Shown piece after piece: positions 42,545 to 51,422 of a stretch of 64,000 bases of DNA. Source of the DNA: Cryptosporangium phraense (lineage in GTDB: Bacteria > Actinomycetota > Actinomycetes > Mycobacteriales > Cryptosporangiaceae); contig NZ_VIRS01000016.1 of assembly GCF_006912135.1 (NCBI RefSeq), forward strand, positions 142,685 to 206,684. Reading direction: 5' to 3'. Every line of letters starts with the position of its first letter. The stretch's first letter is position 1. The notes under the pieces are model-generated. The model had not been told where the DNA came from and did no database searches. It saw only the letters and a list, made by a program, of their open reading frames with translations. Made by a program: the position numbers and the translations under genes.

Positions 42545-43779
42545 CAGGGCGGTCCGGACGCCAGGAGGGCCGGCAGGTCGATGCCGGTGCGCGCGTAGCG
42601 CTCGCGGTGGGGAGGGAAGCCGTCGGCGCGGGTCAGCTCGCCGCTGACGGTCGTGAAGACCTCCGCGGTCTCGATCGCGCCGTCGCCGCTGCGCCCGCCG
42701 ACCGCGACGATCTCGCGGACGGTGCGCGCGCCGGTCGCGCTCATCTCCAGGTGGACGACGAGGTCGACGCACGTCGCGACCGTCGGCACCACGAACGACG
42801 GGTGGACGTTCTCGCCGGCCAGCAGCGGGAGCGTGCAGAGCTTGGTCACGGCCTGGCGGGCCGAGTTCGCATGCACGGAGCACAGCCCGGGCAGCCCGGC
42901 GTTCAGCGCGATGAGCAGATCGAGTGCCTCGGCCTGGCGAACCTCGCCGACGATCAGCCGGTCGGGGCGCATCCGCAGCGCCTCGGTGACCAGCCGGCGC
43001 AGCGGGATCTCGCCCGCGCCCTCGAGGTTCGGCTGCCGGGTCTGGAGCGCGACCCAGTCGGGATGGTGACGGAGCTGGAGCTCGAAGACCTCCTCGCAGC
43101 TGATCACCCGCTCGAACGTCGGGATCGCTCCGGCCAGGCAGTTGAGCAGCGTGGTCTTGCCGGTCTGGGTGGCGCCGCTGACGATCACGTTCAGGCCGGC
43201 CACGACCGAGGCCTCCAGGAACCGGCCGGAGTGCGGGGTCAGCGTGCCGAGCGGGATCAGTTCGGCGAGCGTGTGGGCGCGCGCGACGAACTTGCGGATG
43301 TTGACCGCCCAGTGCTCGCGGGTCACGTCCGGGATGACGACGTGTAAACGGGATCCGTCGCTGAGCATCGCGTCGACGAACGGCGTCGACAGGTCGACGC
43401 GGCGGCCGGTGCGCTCCAGCGCGCGCTGGACGAGCTCCTCGATCTGGCCGGGAGCGAGGATCGTGGTCGTGAGCTCGGAGCGTCCGTAGCGGGCGACGAA
43501 GACCCGGCCGGGGCCGTTGACCCAGATCTCCTCGACCGTCGGATCGTCGAGGAAGCGCTGGAGCGGGCCGAGGCCGGCGACGGCGTCGAGCACCACGCGA
43601 CGGGTTCCGACCGGGTCGGGGAGCGCCTCGGCGGTGCCGCCGGCCGCTCTTTCGGCGTGGGTGGCCAGTACCTCGTCGATGAGGCCGCTGACCGCGGCGG
43701 GGTCGTGGAGCGGGTCGACACCGCGGCTCCGTACCAGCTCACGGACCTCCCGGTGGACGATCTCCTCGGCGTTGGACAC
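42544..43779 (-). CDS. tadA: TadA/CpaF secretion ATPase
   Basis: 411 residues of the CpaF/TadA branch of type II/IV secretion ATPases: N-terminal helical domain, then the Walker A VSGATQTGKTTLLNCLAG, Asp box (VISCEEVFELQLRHHP), Walker B (RMRPDRLIVGEVRQAEALDL) and the His box (GLCSVHANSARQAV). It powers assembly of the Tad pilus from the cytoplasmic face. It is first of the tadA-tadB-tadC set. An upstream extension in another frame is not coding. Confidence 0.95.
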   Translation of the reverse strand: MSNAEEIVHREVRELVRSRGVDPLHDPAAVSGLIDEVLATHAERAAGGTAEALPDPVGTRRVVLDAVAGLGPLQRFLDDPTVEEIWVNGPGRVFVARYGRSELTTTILAPGQIEELVQRALERTGRRVDLSTPFVDAMLSDGSRLHVVIPDVTREHWAVNIRKFVARAHTLAELIPLGTLTPHSGRFLEASVVAGLNVIVSGATQTGKTTLLNCLAGAIPTFERVISCEEVFELQLRHHPDWVALQTRQPNLEGAGEIPLRRLVTEALRMRPDRLIVGEVRQAEALDLLIALNAGLPGLCSVHANSARQAVTKLCTLPLLAGENVHPSFVVPTVATCVDLVVHLEMSATGARTVREIVAVGGRSGDGAIETAEVFTTVSGELTRADGFPPHRERYARTGIDLPALLASGPP

Positions 43780-43857
43780 CCCACCTCCCGGTTGCGGTTC
43801 CTGAATCGACGGTAGCGATCAGAACACCGCACGTAACCGGGGTGTGGATAAGTTCAG

Positions 43858-45660
43858 TCAGGTGTCGACTCGGTCGCCGATCTTGTCGTCGCTGGACGGG
43901 GCCGGGGTGCCCTGGGGGTTGCTCGGCATCTTGTCGCCGGGCTTGGGGAGGCCGGGGATGTCGGTCGGCGGGCTTCCGGGTGGGGTCTTCGGGCCGGAGC
44001 CGTCCGGGCGGGTCGGGAACGGGTTCTTCGGGAGCTGCTTGGGCTGCTGCTTCTGTTGCTGCTGGGTCGGGGTCGGTGCGGGGCGGACGGCGGTCTTGTT
44101 GGTGTCGGACTGCAGGATGCCGGACCAGGCGACGCCGAAGGCGACGGCGGCGAGCGCGACGACGCAGGCGGCGGTGAGGCTCAGGACCAGCGGCCACCGG
44201 CGGTGCCGCTTGGGCGCCGACGGGGGCGCGGCCCAGGGCGGAGGGGGTGGTAGGCCGGGTCCGCCGAAGGTCGGAGGGAGGCCGTGGCCGGGCGGCGGCG
44301 GATAGCCCGGCCCGACGGCACCGGGCCCGACGGCGGGTCCGGCGGCGCCCGGGGCCGCGAACAGCGAGGTCGGCGGGGCGGCGGGCCGGAAGTCCGCGTT
44401 CTGCGCGCCGCGCGCGCCTGCGCCTGCCGCGCCGCTCGGCACGCCCGCGCCGCTCGGCACGCCCGCGCCACCCGGCACGCCCGTGCCGCCGGGCGCGTTG
44501 GGCGCGCCTGGGGAGGTTGGGGCCGACCAGGCGGTCGTGGCCGGCATCGGGCTCGCGTTGCTCGCCGCCCAGGCCGCCGGCGCGGCCGGGCTCAGCGGCG
44601 CGGCCGGGCTCAGCGGCGCGGCGGCGGCGGCGCCGCTCACCGGGATGAACGGCTCCACCGGCGACTCCAGGTTCGAGGACGCGGCCTGGGCCGGGACCGG
44701 CATCGCCAGCGTCGGGCTGGGCCGCACCGGCAGCGCGCCCGGCGCCGGCTTCGACGGCAGCACCGACGTGACCCGGTCGTCCGGCAGCACCTCACCGACG
44801 GCCGCGACCGGCACCGCCTGGTAGTGCGGCGTCCCCTCGGGCAGCGGCGTCCCGGCCGGCACGCCGGCCAGCGTCGCCGCGAGCTCCCGCAGGTCGACGG
44901 CGACCGACTCCGCGGTCGGCCGCTGGACCGGGTCCCGCCGCAGGCACGCGGTCAGCAGCGGACGCACCGCCGGGACGGTCGCGTCGGTCCAGATCGGCCG
45001 GGCCGTGACGTGCCGGTCCATCACCTCGGCCGACGTTCCCCCGCGGTACGGCGTGGTGCCGGTGAGCAGCTCGTAGAACAGGATGCCGAGCCCGTAGACG
45101 TCGCTGGCCGGGATCGACGCGTGCCCCTGCACGACCTCGGGCGCGATGTACTCGGGCGTGCCGTAGCTCAGCGGCGCCGGACCGCGGACCAGCCGCGACA
45201 CCCCGAAGTCGGCCAGCCGCACCGGCCCGCCGTCCGCGGGCACCAGGACGTTCGCGGGTTTCACGTCGGCATGAACGACGCCGGCCGCATGCGCGGCGGC
45301 GAGCGCATCCGCGATCGTGGCCGCGATGAGCGCGGCCGACGTCGGCGCGAACGTTCCGGTGGTCGCGAGCGCGTGGCGCAGGTCGGCCCCATCGACCAGG
45401 TCCATCACGAGCGTGATCTGGTCCCCCTCGACGACCAGATCACGCAGTCGGACGACGGCCGGGTGCGCGATCGACGTCAGCACCCGCCGCTCCCGGAGGA
45501 ACCGGTCGACGACGTCGGCGTCGGCGGCCAGCTCGGCCCGGATCTGCTTGGCCGCGACGAGCTCGCCGGTCTTGACGACACGGGCGCGCCACACGGATCC
45601 AGTGGCACCGCCGGCGATCTTTTCGACCAGTTCGTATCGGCTGCCTAAAGGCGTGGTCAC
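43858..45660 (-). CDS. Serine/threonine protein kinase with Pro/Ala-rich linker and one TM
   Basis: Kinase domain residues 8-270: glycine loop IAGGATGSVWRA, Lys38 (VAAKQI), catalytic Asp132 in HADVKPANVLV and ADFGVSR (Asp151). The usual HRD is HAD, so the kinase is of the non-RD type, a form often less dependent on activation-loop phosphorylation. A Pro/Ala/Gly-rich linker of about 220 residues leads to one membrane helix (WPLVLSLTAACVVALAAVAF) and a disordered Pro/Gln-rich exterior tail. GTG 45660 is preceded by AAGGGA at 8 nt. An upstream extension to 45753 is open but not coding-like. Confidence 0.92.
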   Translation of the reverse strand: MTTPLGSRYELVEKIAGGATGSVWRARVVKTGELVAAKQIRAELAADADVVDRFLRERRVLTSIAHPAVVRLRDLVVEGDQITLVMDLVDGADLRHALATTGTFAPTSAALIAATIADALAAAHAAGVVHADVKPANVLVPADGGPVRLADFGVSRLVRGPAPLSYGTPEYIAPEVVQGHASIPASDVYGLGILFYELLTGTTPYRGGTSAEVMDRHVTARPIWTDATVPAVRPLLTACLRRDPVQRPTAESVAVDLRELAATLAGVPAGTPLPEGTPHYQAVPVAAVGEVLPDDRVTSVLPSKPAPGALPVRPSPTLAMPVPAQAASSNLESPVEPFIPVSGAAAAAPLSPAAPLSPAAPAAWAASNASPMPATTAWSAPTSPGAPNAPGGTGVPGGAGVPSGAGVPSGAAGAGARGAQNADFRPAAPPTSLFAAPGAAGPAVGPGAVGPGYPPPPGHGLPPTFGGPGLPPPPPWAAPPSAPKRHRRWPLVLSLTAACVVALAAVAFGVAWSGILQSDTNKTAVRPAPTPTQQQQKQQPKQLPKNPFPTRPDGSGPKTPPGSPPTDIPGLPKPGDKMPSNPQGTPAPSSDDKIGDRVDT

Positions 45661-45837
45661 GGCGTCGTCCCTTCGGGTACCGGGCGCCGGGGGTGCGCCC
45701 GCAACCCGAGTATGCGAACGGGCCGTCCGCAGGGTCTCCCGGATTCGTGCCACTCCTCCGCGCTACGTCAGCGAACCGACATCCGCGCGTGTAGCAGTCG
45801 CGCGCCGCCAGGCGCGAGCGCTTCGTTCGAACCTGGA

Positions 45838-45935
45838 GCCTGCTGAGGGCGGCGCTGACATCCGCGCCACTCGACGCCGCGTACTGGTCGTACTCAAGTC
45901 GGGTGGCGCGGCTGTCAGCGTCGTCCTCAGCAGGC
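45838..45935. repeat. 98-nt imperfect hairpin between pruA and kinase genes
   Basis: Outer arms 45838-45859 and 45914-45935 pair with two mismatches (starting GCCTGCTGAGG); inner arms 45862-45875 and 45898-45911 (CCGCGCCACTCGAC) pair with one mismatch. It lies just past the pruA stop. It could be a long terminator, a structured RNA or a MITE-like remnant. Confidence 0.55.
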
Positions 45936-45941
45936 CGCCCA

Positions 45942-47573
45942 CTAGCGAGACATGTGCGGGTAGGTGTGGTCGGTGGGCGGGACGAACGTCTCCTTGATGG
46001 TTCGGGGGCTGACCCAGCGGAGGAGGTTGAAGATCGAGCCGGCCTTGTCGTTGGTGCCGGACGCGCGCGCTCCGCCGAACGGCTGCTGCCCCACGACCGC
46101 GCCGGTCGGCTTGTCGTTCAGGTAGAAGTTGCCGGCCGCGAACCGCAGCCGCTCGGTCGCGGTCGCGAGCGCTTCGCGATCGCGTCCGAAGATGGACCCG
46201 GTCAGCGCGTACGGGGTGCTGTCCGCGGCCAGGTCCAGCACCTCGTCGAACTTCCCGTCCTCGTACACGTGGACGCCCAGCAGCGGACCGAAGTACTCGG
46301 TGCGGAACAGCTCGTGGGTCGGGTCGGTGCCGACGACCACGGTCGGACGCACGAAGTACCCCACGCTGTCGTCGGTGCCGCCACCGGCCAGGACCTCGCA
46401 CGACGGGTCGGCCTCGAGCTTCGCCAACACGTCCCGAAGCCGGTCGAACGCCCGACGGTCGATCACCGCCCCACCGAAGTGGCGGAAGTCACGGACGTCG
46501 CCGTACTCGAGTTCTTCGGCCGTGGTGGCCAACCGGTCGCGCAGACCGCCCTCCCAGAGGGACCGGGGCAGGTAGGCCCGGGAGGCCGCCGAGCACTTCT
46601 GGCCCTGGTACTCGAACGCGCCCCGGACCAGTGCGGTGTGCAGCGCATCCACGTCCGCGGACGGGTGCGCGACGACGAAATCCTTGCCGCCGGTCTCGCC
46701 GACGAGCCGTGGATACGCGGCATACCGGTCGAGGTTGCGGCCGACCGACTCCCACAGGTGGCGGAACGTCCGGGTCGAGCCGGTGAAGTGGATCCCGGCC
46801 AGGTTCCGGTCGGTCAGGGCCACCTCGGATACGGCTGCGCCGTCCCCGGTCAGCAAGTTGATGACGCCGGGCGGCAGCCCGGCCGTCTCCAGAACCCGCA
46901 TGAAGTAGTGCGCCGACAACTGCTGGGTAGGCGACGGCTTCCAGAGCACGGTGTTGCCCATCAGCGCGGGCGCCGTCGGCAGGTTCCCGGCGATCGCGGT
47001 GAAGTTGAACGGCGTGATCGCCAGCACGAACCCTTCCAGCGGGCGATGGTCGAACCGGTTCCAGGCGCCGCCGCCGGAGTTGGGCTGCTCGGCCAGGATC
47101 CGCTCGGCGAAGTGGACGTTGAACCGCAGGAAGTCGATCAGTTCGCAGGCCGAGTCGATCTCGGCCTGCTGGACCGTCTTCGACTGGCCGAGCATGGTGG
47201 CGGCGTTCAAGGTGTCGCGCCACGGGCCGGCGACCAGTTCGGCCGCCCGGAGGAAGATCGCGGCCCGATCGGCGAACGACATCGCCTGCCAGGCCGGGGC
47301 CGCCTGGGCCGCAGCACTGATCGCATCGGTCACGTCATCCCGCGTAGCCTGCCGCAAGGTTCCGAGAAGATGGGCATGCGCATGCGGTTGGACCACCGGC
47401 ACCTCGTCGCCGCCACCCCAGCGGGTGGCGCCGCCGATCGTCTGGGTGAGGTCTTCTCTCCGACCGTCCAGCGTGTCCAGGGCGGAACGCAGGGCTCGAG
47501 CGTCGGCACTGCCCGGTTCGTATGTCCGGACCGGCTCGTTGGCCGGTTCGGGTACCCGGGTGACACCGTCCAT
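45942..47573 (-). CDS. pruA: 1-pyrroline-5-carboxylate dehydrogenase (L-glutamate gamma-semialdehyde dehydrogenase)
   Basis: 543 residues, the PutA2/PruA type. Visible marks are the ITPFNFTAIAGNLPTAPALM loop, NAD-contacting LWKPSPTQQL, catalytic Glu in LVGETGGKDFVV and Cys in FEYQGQKCSAASRAY, and the C-terminal QQPFGGARASGTNDKAGS. It oxidises P5C to glutamate in proline catabolism. No proline dehydrogenase gene is adjacent. The frame starts at 47573 (ATG; product MDGVTRVPEPANEPV), preceded by a weak GGAGGT. Confidence 0.95.
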   Translation of the reverse strand: MDGVTRVPEPANEPVRTYEPGSADARALRSALDTLDGRREDLTQTIGGATRWGGGDEVPVVQPHAHAHLLGTLRQATRDDVTDAISAAAQAAPAWQAMSFADRAAIFLRAAELVAGPWRDTLNAATMLGQSKTVQQAEIDSACELIDFLRFNVHFAERILAEQPNSGGGAWNRFDHRPLEGFVLAITPFNFTAIAGNLPTAPALMGNTVLWKPSPTQQLSAHYFMRVLETAGLPPGVINLLTGDGAAVSEVALTDRNLAGIHFTGSTRTFRHLWESVGRNLDRYAAYPRLVGETGGKDFVVAHPSADVDALHTALVRGAFEYQGQKCSAASRAYLPRSLWEGGLRDRLATTAEELEYGDVRDFRHFGGAVIDRRAFDRLRDVLAKLEADPSCEVLAGGGTDDSVGYFVRPTVVVGTDPTHELFRTEYFGPLLGVHVYEDGKFDEVLDLAADSTPYALTGSIFGRDREALATATERLRFAAGNFYLNDKPTGAVVGQQPFGGARASGTNDKAGSIFNLLRWVSPRTIKETFVPPTDHTYPHMSR

Positions 47574-47735
47574 GTGTGGTCACCTCCGATGGGAAGACGC
47601 GAACCCCACCCTATCGGGCACCTATCCAGCCGCTTTGGGGATCAACCGGCGGTGGGGCAGACTGCCGGGTGCCGAACGTCGATACCTAAGATGCGCCTGT
47701 AGACCGTGTCCGCTCCTGTTCAGAAGGGAGTCGAC

Positions 47736-49838
47736 GTGGAGTCCGGCCCCGCGCCCGCCCACCCGCTCACCGAACCCGGTCGAACCACCGTTCAGTTATT
47801 GGTCGCCTCGTCCGCGGTAATCGCACTTCTCCAACTTGTCGCGGCGACCTCTGTCGACGTCTACAACGGCGAGAGAGCCGGATGGTGGGTCGCGATCCAG
47901 GGCGCGACCGTCGCCTTCGCTGCCGCCTTCGCCGGCGCCGCCGCCAGCGCCAACGGCGCCTGGTGGCGCCGAATGCAACAAAAGTCCGCCAGTACGACGC
48001 CCCAGAGCCTCGGTACCGGCATCGCGGCGGCCGTCGTGGCCGGCACCGTGTTCGCGATGCTGTGCTGGGCCTCGTCGGCGCTCGCGGACGCCCACGCGAC
48101 CTATCCGATGGTCGTCGCGGTGTTCGTCGCCGCGATGCTCGGTGGGGTCGTCGGTGGGGTGCGGGCCGGTGGCGCCGTGCTCGGCGGCCTCGTGTCGACG
48201 TTCGCCGCGACGCTCGTGAACCTGTTCGGGCAGGCCGTGATCTCGGTGCTCTCGCTGGCTCCGGCCACGCCCGGGCACGGGACGCCGCTCGGGGTCAGCG
48301 CCGTCAACTGGGGCATTTCGTCCGTGGTCGGGGCGGTGGCCGGGGTGTGGTGGCTGTCCCGGCGTCGCCAGCGGACGTGGTGGTCGCACTGGCTGATCGT
48401 CGGCTGGTTCCCGGCCGCGCTGGTGGTCATCGGGGACATCGCGGAGTTGCTGGCCTGGCTCATGGTCGACGATCCGGCCAAGGGTGACGCGCTCGCCCAG
48501 GCCGCGCGGGGACATGGCCTGCAGCTGCTGGTGATGGTCGTCTTCGGAGGGATCGCCGCGTACTTCGCCGGGCGGGCCCGTCGGGCGGCTCGTCTGCGGG
48601 CGGCGATCGAGGCTCGTCAGGCCGCCGAGTCGGCGGCCGCGCACGCGGCGGCGGCTCGCGCGACCGCGACCCAGGCCACCGCGGCCGAGGCCGGTGCACC
48701 ACCGGCGTCGGCGGAGCAGGCTGCGGCGACCCAGGCGCTGGTCGAGCAGGCGGCCGCGGCCGAGAAGGCGGCGGCGCAGGCCGCTGCGGCCCGGGACGCG
48801 GCCGAGCAGACCGGGGCGACCCAGATCGCCGCTCTGCAGGCGGCGATCGCCCGGGCCGCCGCGGCCCAGGCGGCCGCGAATGACGCCGCCGCCCTGAACG
48901 AGGCCGCCGCCGTCCGCAACCCCGTGCCGTACATCCCCCGCCCCGCAGCCCAACCGCCCCAGACGCCGGCCCCGTCGACGTGGCCGGGCCAGACCGCGCC
49001 GACCCCGGCGCAGGGGTCGGGGGCGGGCCAGGCGACAGCGGATTCATCGCACTGGCCGGGTCGGGGCGCGACCACGCAGTGGCCGGGGCAGGCCGCGGCG
49101 GGTCCGTCGCAGTGGCCGGCGGAAACGGCTCCGTCCCAGCGCCCGGCGCAGGCGGCTCGGTCGCAGTGGCCGGTCGAAACCGCTCCGTCGCAGCGCCCGG
49201 CGGAGACGGCTCCCTCGCAGTGGCCGGCGCAGACGGCTCCCTCGCAGCGGTCGGCGGAAACGGCTCCGGCGCAGCGGTCGGTGGAGGCGGCTCCGTCGCA
49301 GCAGGCGAACCCGGCCTCGGCGGTGCCCATGCAGCGGCCGGCCGAGGGCCAGGCGGCGCAGTGGCCGACCCAGGCGGCTCCGTCGCAGCGGGCGGAGCCG
49401 GCCCCGGCGGCGCCCGCCCAGGCCGCGCCCGCGCAGTGGCAGGCTCCGGGCCAGACCGAGGCCGCGAATTGGCCGGGCCAGGGGCCGGGAGCGGCGAATT
49501 GGCCGGGCCGCGGGCCGGAGGCGCTGACTCGGCCGGGCCACGGGCCGGAGACGGCGAACGCGGAGCAGCCGACCGCGCCGATCCCCGACCTCCGGCAGGC
49601 ATCACCGGCGGTGCCGAATCCCCGCCAGCCCACCGCCGGGCAGCCCACGGCCGGGCAGCCCACGGCCGGGCAGCCCACGGCACAGCCGTCCGCGCCGCAG
49701 GGCGCGGCTTCTCCGGGGGCCGGCGACGGCGGTCCGGAGGCGCCGACCGTGCCGATCCCCCGCCCCGGGCCCGAGGTGCCCCCGGGCGACGAGTCGCCCA
49801 CCCGGCCCCTCCCGCCGGCGGGCGTCCGCGGCCGTTAA
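47736..49838 (+). CDS. Membrane protein with long Ala/Gln/Pro-rich repeat tail
   Basis: Six or so membrane helices occupy residues about 20-270 (VASSAVIALLQLVAATSVDV, AGTVFAMLCWASSALADAHA, VAVFVAAMLGGVVGGVRAGG, LLVMVVFGGIAAYFAGRARR). An Ala-rich coiled segment (QAAESAAAHAAAARATATQA) and about 300 residues of Pro/Gln/Ala repeats follow. AAGGGAG lies 5 nt before GTG 47736, which I prefer to 47706. The repeated part contains seven 9-residue units (QWPAETAPS type) and four QPTAG units. No named family is recognised; the cytoplasmic or exterior tail is probably disordered. Confidence 0.8.
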   Translation: MESGPAPAHPLTEPGRTTVQLLVASSAVIALLQLVAATSVDVYNGERAGWWVAIQGATVAFAAAFAGAAASANGAWWRRMQQKSASTTPQSLGTGIAAAVVAGTVFAMLCWASSALADAHATYPMVVAVFVAAMLGGVVGGVRAGGAVLGGLVSTFAATLVNLFGQAVISVLSLAPATPGHGTPLGVSAVNWGISSVVGAVAGVWWLSRRRQRTWWSHWLIVGWFPAALVVIGDIAELLAWLMVDDPAKGDALAQAARGHGLQLLVMVVFGGIAAYFAGRARRAARLRAAIEARQAAESAAAHAAAARATATQATAAEAGAPPASAEQAAATQALVEQAAAAEKAAAQAAAARDAAEQTGATQIAALQAAIARAAAAQAAANDAAALNEAAAVRNPVPYIPRPAAQPPQTPAPSTWPGQTAPTPAQGSGAGQATADSSHWPGRGATTQWPGQAAAGPSQWPAETAPSQRPAQAARSQWPVETAPSQRPAETAPSQWPAQTAPSQRSAETAPAQRSVEAAPSQQANPASAVPMQRPAEGQAAQWPTQAAPSQRAEPAPAAPAQAAPAQWQAPGQTEAANWPGQGPGAANWPGRGPEALTRPGHGPETANAEQPTAPIPDLRQASPAVPNPRQPTAGQPTAGQPTAGQPTAQPSAPQGAASPGAGDGGPEAPTVPIPRPGPEVPPGDESPTRPLPPAGVRGR
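49110..49298 (+). repeat. 27-bp coding repeat, seven copies
   Basis: Seven near-identical 27-bp units encode variants of QWPAETAPS within the 47736-49838 gene. The unit alternates CAGTGGCCGG and CAGCGCCCGG starts. Confidence 0.75.
49624..49683 (+). repeat. 15-bp coding repeat, four copies
   Basis: Units of CAGCCCACGGCCGGG encode QPTAG four times near the C-terminus of the 47736-49838 protein; the last copy is altered. Confidence 0.7.
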
Positions 49839-50220
49839 CCCGAGCCTCAGCCGCTGCCGCCGTCCGGCACCCACCGGCGGCGGCCCGGCGCCCGACTCCG
49901 ACTCCACGCCGCCGTCGGCGGCCTTACGCCCGGCTCCCGCCGGCGGCGGCCTCACACCCAGCTCCCGCCGGCGGCGGCGTGGGACCTCGTACCCGCTGGC
50001 GGCGACTTGGATCTCGTGCCCGCTGGCGGCGGCCTAGATGTTGATTTCTAACGGCGCGGCGACCAGTTCCAGCCTGCGCCCCCTTGAAGGCGCGAACCCC
50101 TATCGGACATCTCCCCCACGCCTTGTCGCACGGATCGCAGCGATGGGAGACCACGGCAAGGCCAGCCAACTGCCCCGATCCTCAGCGCGGCCCGAGGGCG
50201 CTGGCCGACCGTGGGTTCCG

Positions 50221-50270
50221 CGGATTGGTCAACTTTCCTGACTACTTGGTCAGGTAAGTTGACCAATCCG
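50221..50270. repeat. 22-bp inverted repeat with 6-nt loop
   Basis: Arms 50221-50242 (starting CGGATTGGTCAACTT) and 50249-50270 pair with one mismatch. No T tract follows. It is far stronger than any neighbouring structure and AT-richer than the surrounding DNA. Confidence 0.8.
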
Positions 50271-50618
50271 GAAAAGCACCAGGCCCCCGGCGAGCGTGCG
50301 CCGGCCACTGAGGTGGCGTTGCTAGGAGCCGGAATCGCGGGATGGCTGCCCGTTCGGAGGTTCCCCAGCCCTTCCCGGGTCCGAACGTCCCGCATCTCGC
50401 TACACCCCGGCCAGATCACCGAACACCTGGCCGATCCCGGCACGACCACTGCCTCCGATCACTCATCTAGCACCCGGCAACCGGCGGCCGCGGCCCGGCA
50501 CCCTGCGCCCGGCCTAGCCAGCCCCGGGCGCCCGGCCTCGCCGCCCGCTCCGCCGCCCGGCGCGAGGGCCCGGCACGGCCCAGAGGCCCGGCACGGCCCG
50601 GAAGGCCCGGCGCAGCTC

Positions 50619-50726
50619 AGGAGCCCGGCTCGGCGCGGGGGCTCGGCACGGCCCAGGAGCCCGGCTCGGCGCGGGGGCTCGGCACGGCCCAGGAGCCCGG
50701 CTCGGCGCGGGGGCTCGGCACGGCCC
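50619..50726. repeat. 36-bp tandem repeat, three exact copies
   Basis: The unit starting AGGAGCCCGGCTCGGCGCGG recurs at 50619, 50655 and 50691 with no differences; degenerate copies continue to about 50890. The period is divisible by three, but neither reading frame has a credible start. Confidence 0.8.
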
Positions 50727-50904
50727 AGGAGCCCGGCGCAGCCCAGGAGCCCGGCACGCAGAGGCTCGGCACGGCCCGAAGGCCCAGCACGGCCCAGGAG
50801 CCCGGCGCGGCGCAGGGGCTCGGCATGGCCCGAGGGCCCAGCGCGGCCGGGGGCCCGGCACGGCCCAGGAGCGGGGGCTCGGCGCGGCGCGCGGCCGCGG
50901 GCCG

Positions 50905-51408
50905 TCAGACCGAGAAGGACTCCAAGAGCTCCGGCAGCTCCTGGACCCCATACCACTCCAACTCGTAATCATCAGTCCCGTCGACCACGAACTGAGCGTC
51001 CTCGTCCCCGAGATCCGCCTCCATGATCACCCGAGCCGCCGCGGCCACATCCGCCTCGGCCTCCGCACCGTCGACGTGGATCGACGCCAACCGATCCAGC
51101 GAAATCGGCACCGAGCTCCGCACGACCGCCCGCTCCAGATCGGGATGCAGCGTCACGTCCCGGTCGGGCACGTCCGCCGACAGCACCACGCGCCGCCGCG
51201 GCGCCGACGGATCGTTGTCCAGCAACCTCAGCGCCGCGCGGGCGGCCTGCGAGAACGCCGCGTACTCCAGCACCTCTTCGTCGTCGTCGAGGTACCACTC
51301 GCGCAGCGCGGGCGTGACCGCGAACGCCGTCAGCGGCGCCGGTCCCACCTCCTTGTCGGCCTCCACCTGGTGCAGCATCGCCAACGTCGCCGGCACGTAG
51401 ATCCGCAT
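50905..51408 (-). CDS. Hypothetical protein, actinobacterial DUF6912-like, 167 aa
   Basis: The product starts MRIYVPATLAMLHQVEADKE, then TAFAVTPALREWYLDDDEEV, EYAAFSQAARAALRLLDNDP and RRRVVLSADVPDRDV, ending in an acidic tail. I recall a similar conserved actinobacterial family of unknown function; the name is tentative. Soluble, cytoplasmic. ATG 51408 has GGGG just upstream; the open frame beyond it to 51978 is not coding-like. It is 14 bp downstream of the patatin gene stop on the same strand. Confidence 0.7.
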   Translation of the reverse strand: MRIYVPATLAMLHQVEADKEVGPAPLTAFAVTPALREWYLDDDEEVLEYAAFSQAARAALRLLDNDPSAPRRRVVLSADVPDRDVTLHPDLERAVVRSSVPISLDRLASIHVDGAEAEADVAAAARVIMEADLGDEDAQFVVDGTDDYELEWYGVQELPELLESFSV

Positions 51409-51422
51409 CCCCCGAGTGTCCA

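Larger units (their letters stand above)
49839..50904. other. 1-kb repetitive spacer without a supported gene
   Basis: Open frames here are Arg/Pro/Gly or Ala/Gly low complexity on both strands, with no start context. The region holds a GCCGGCGGCGGC-type cluster (about 49864-50036), a 50-bp hairpin (50221-50270) and a 36-bp tandem repeat (50619-50726). Confidence 0.5.

Noticed and set aside
49044..49801. Minus-strand frames over the repeat tail of the 47736 gene
   Set aside because: They are translations of the same tandem repeat and lack start signals.
50619..50904. CRISPR array
   Set aside because: The 36-bp units are contiguous without spacers and no cas genes are present.
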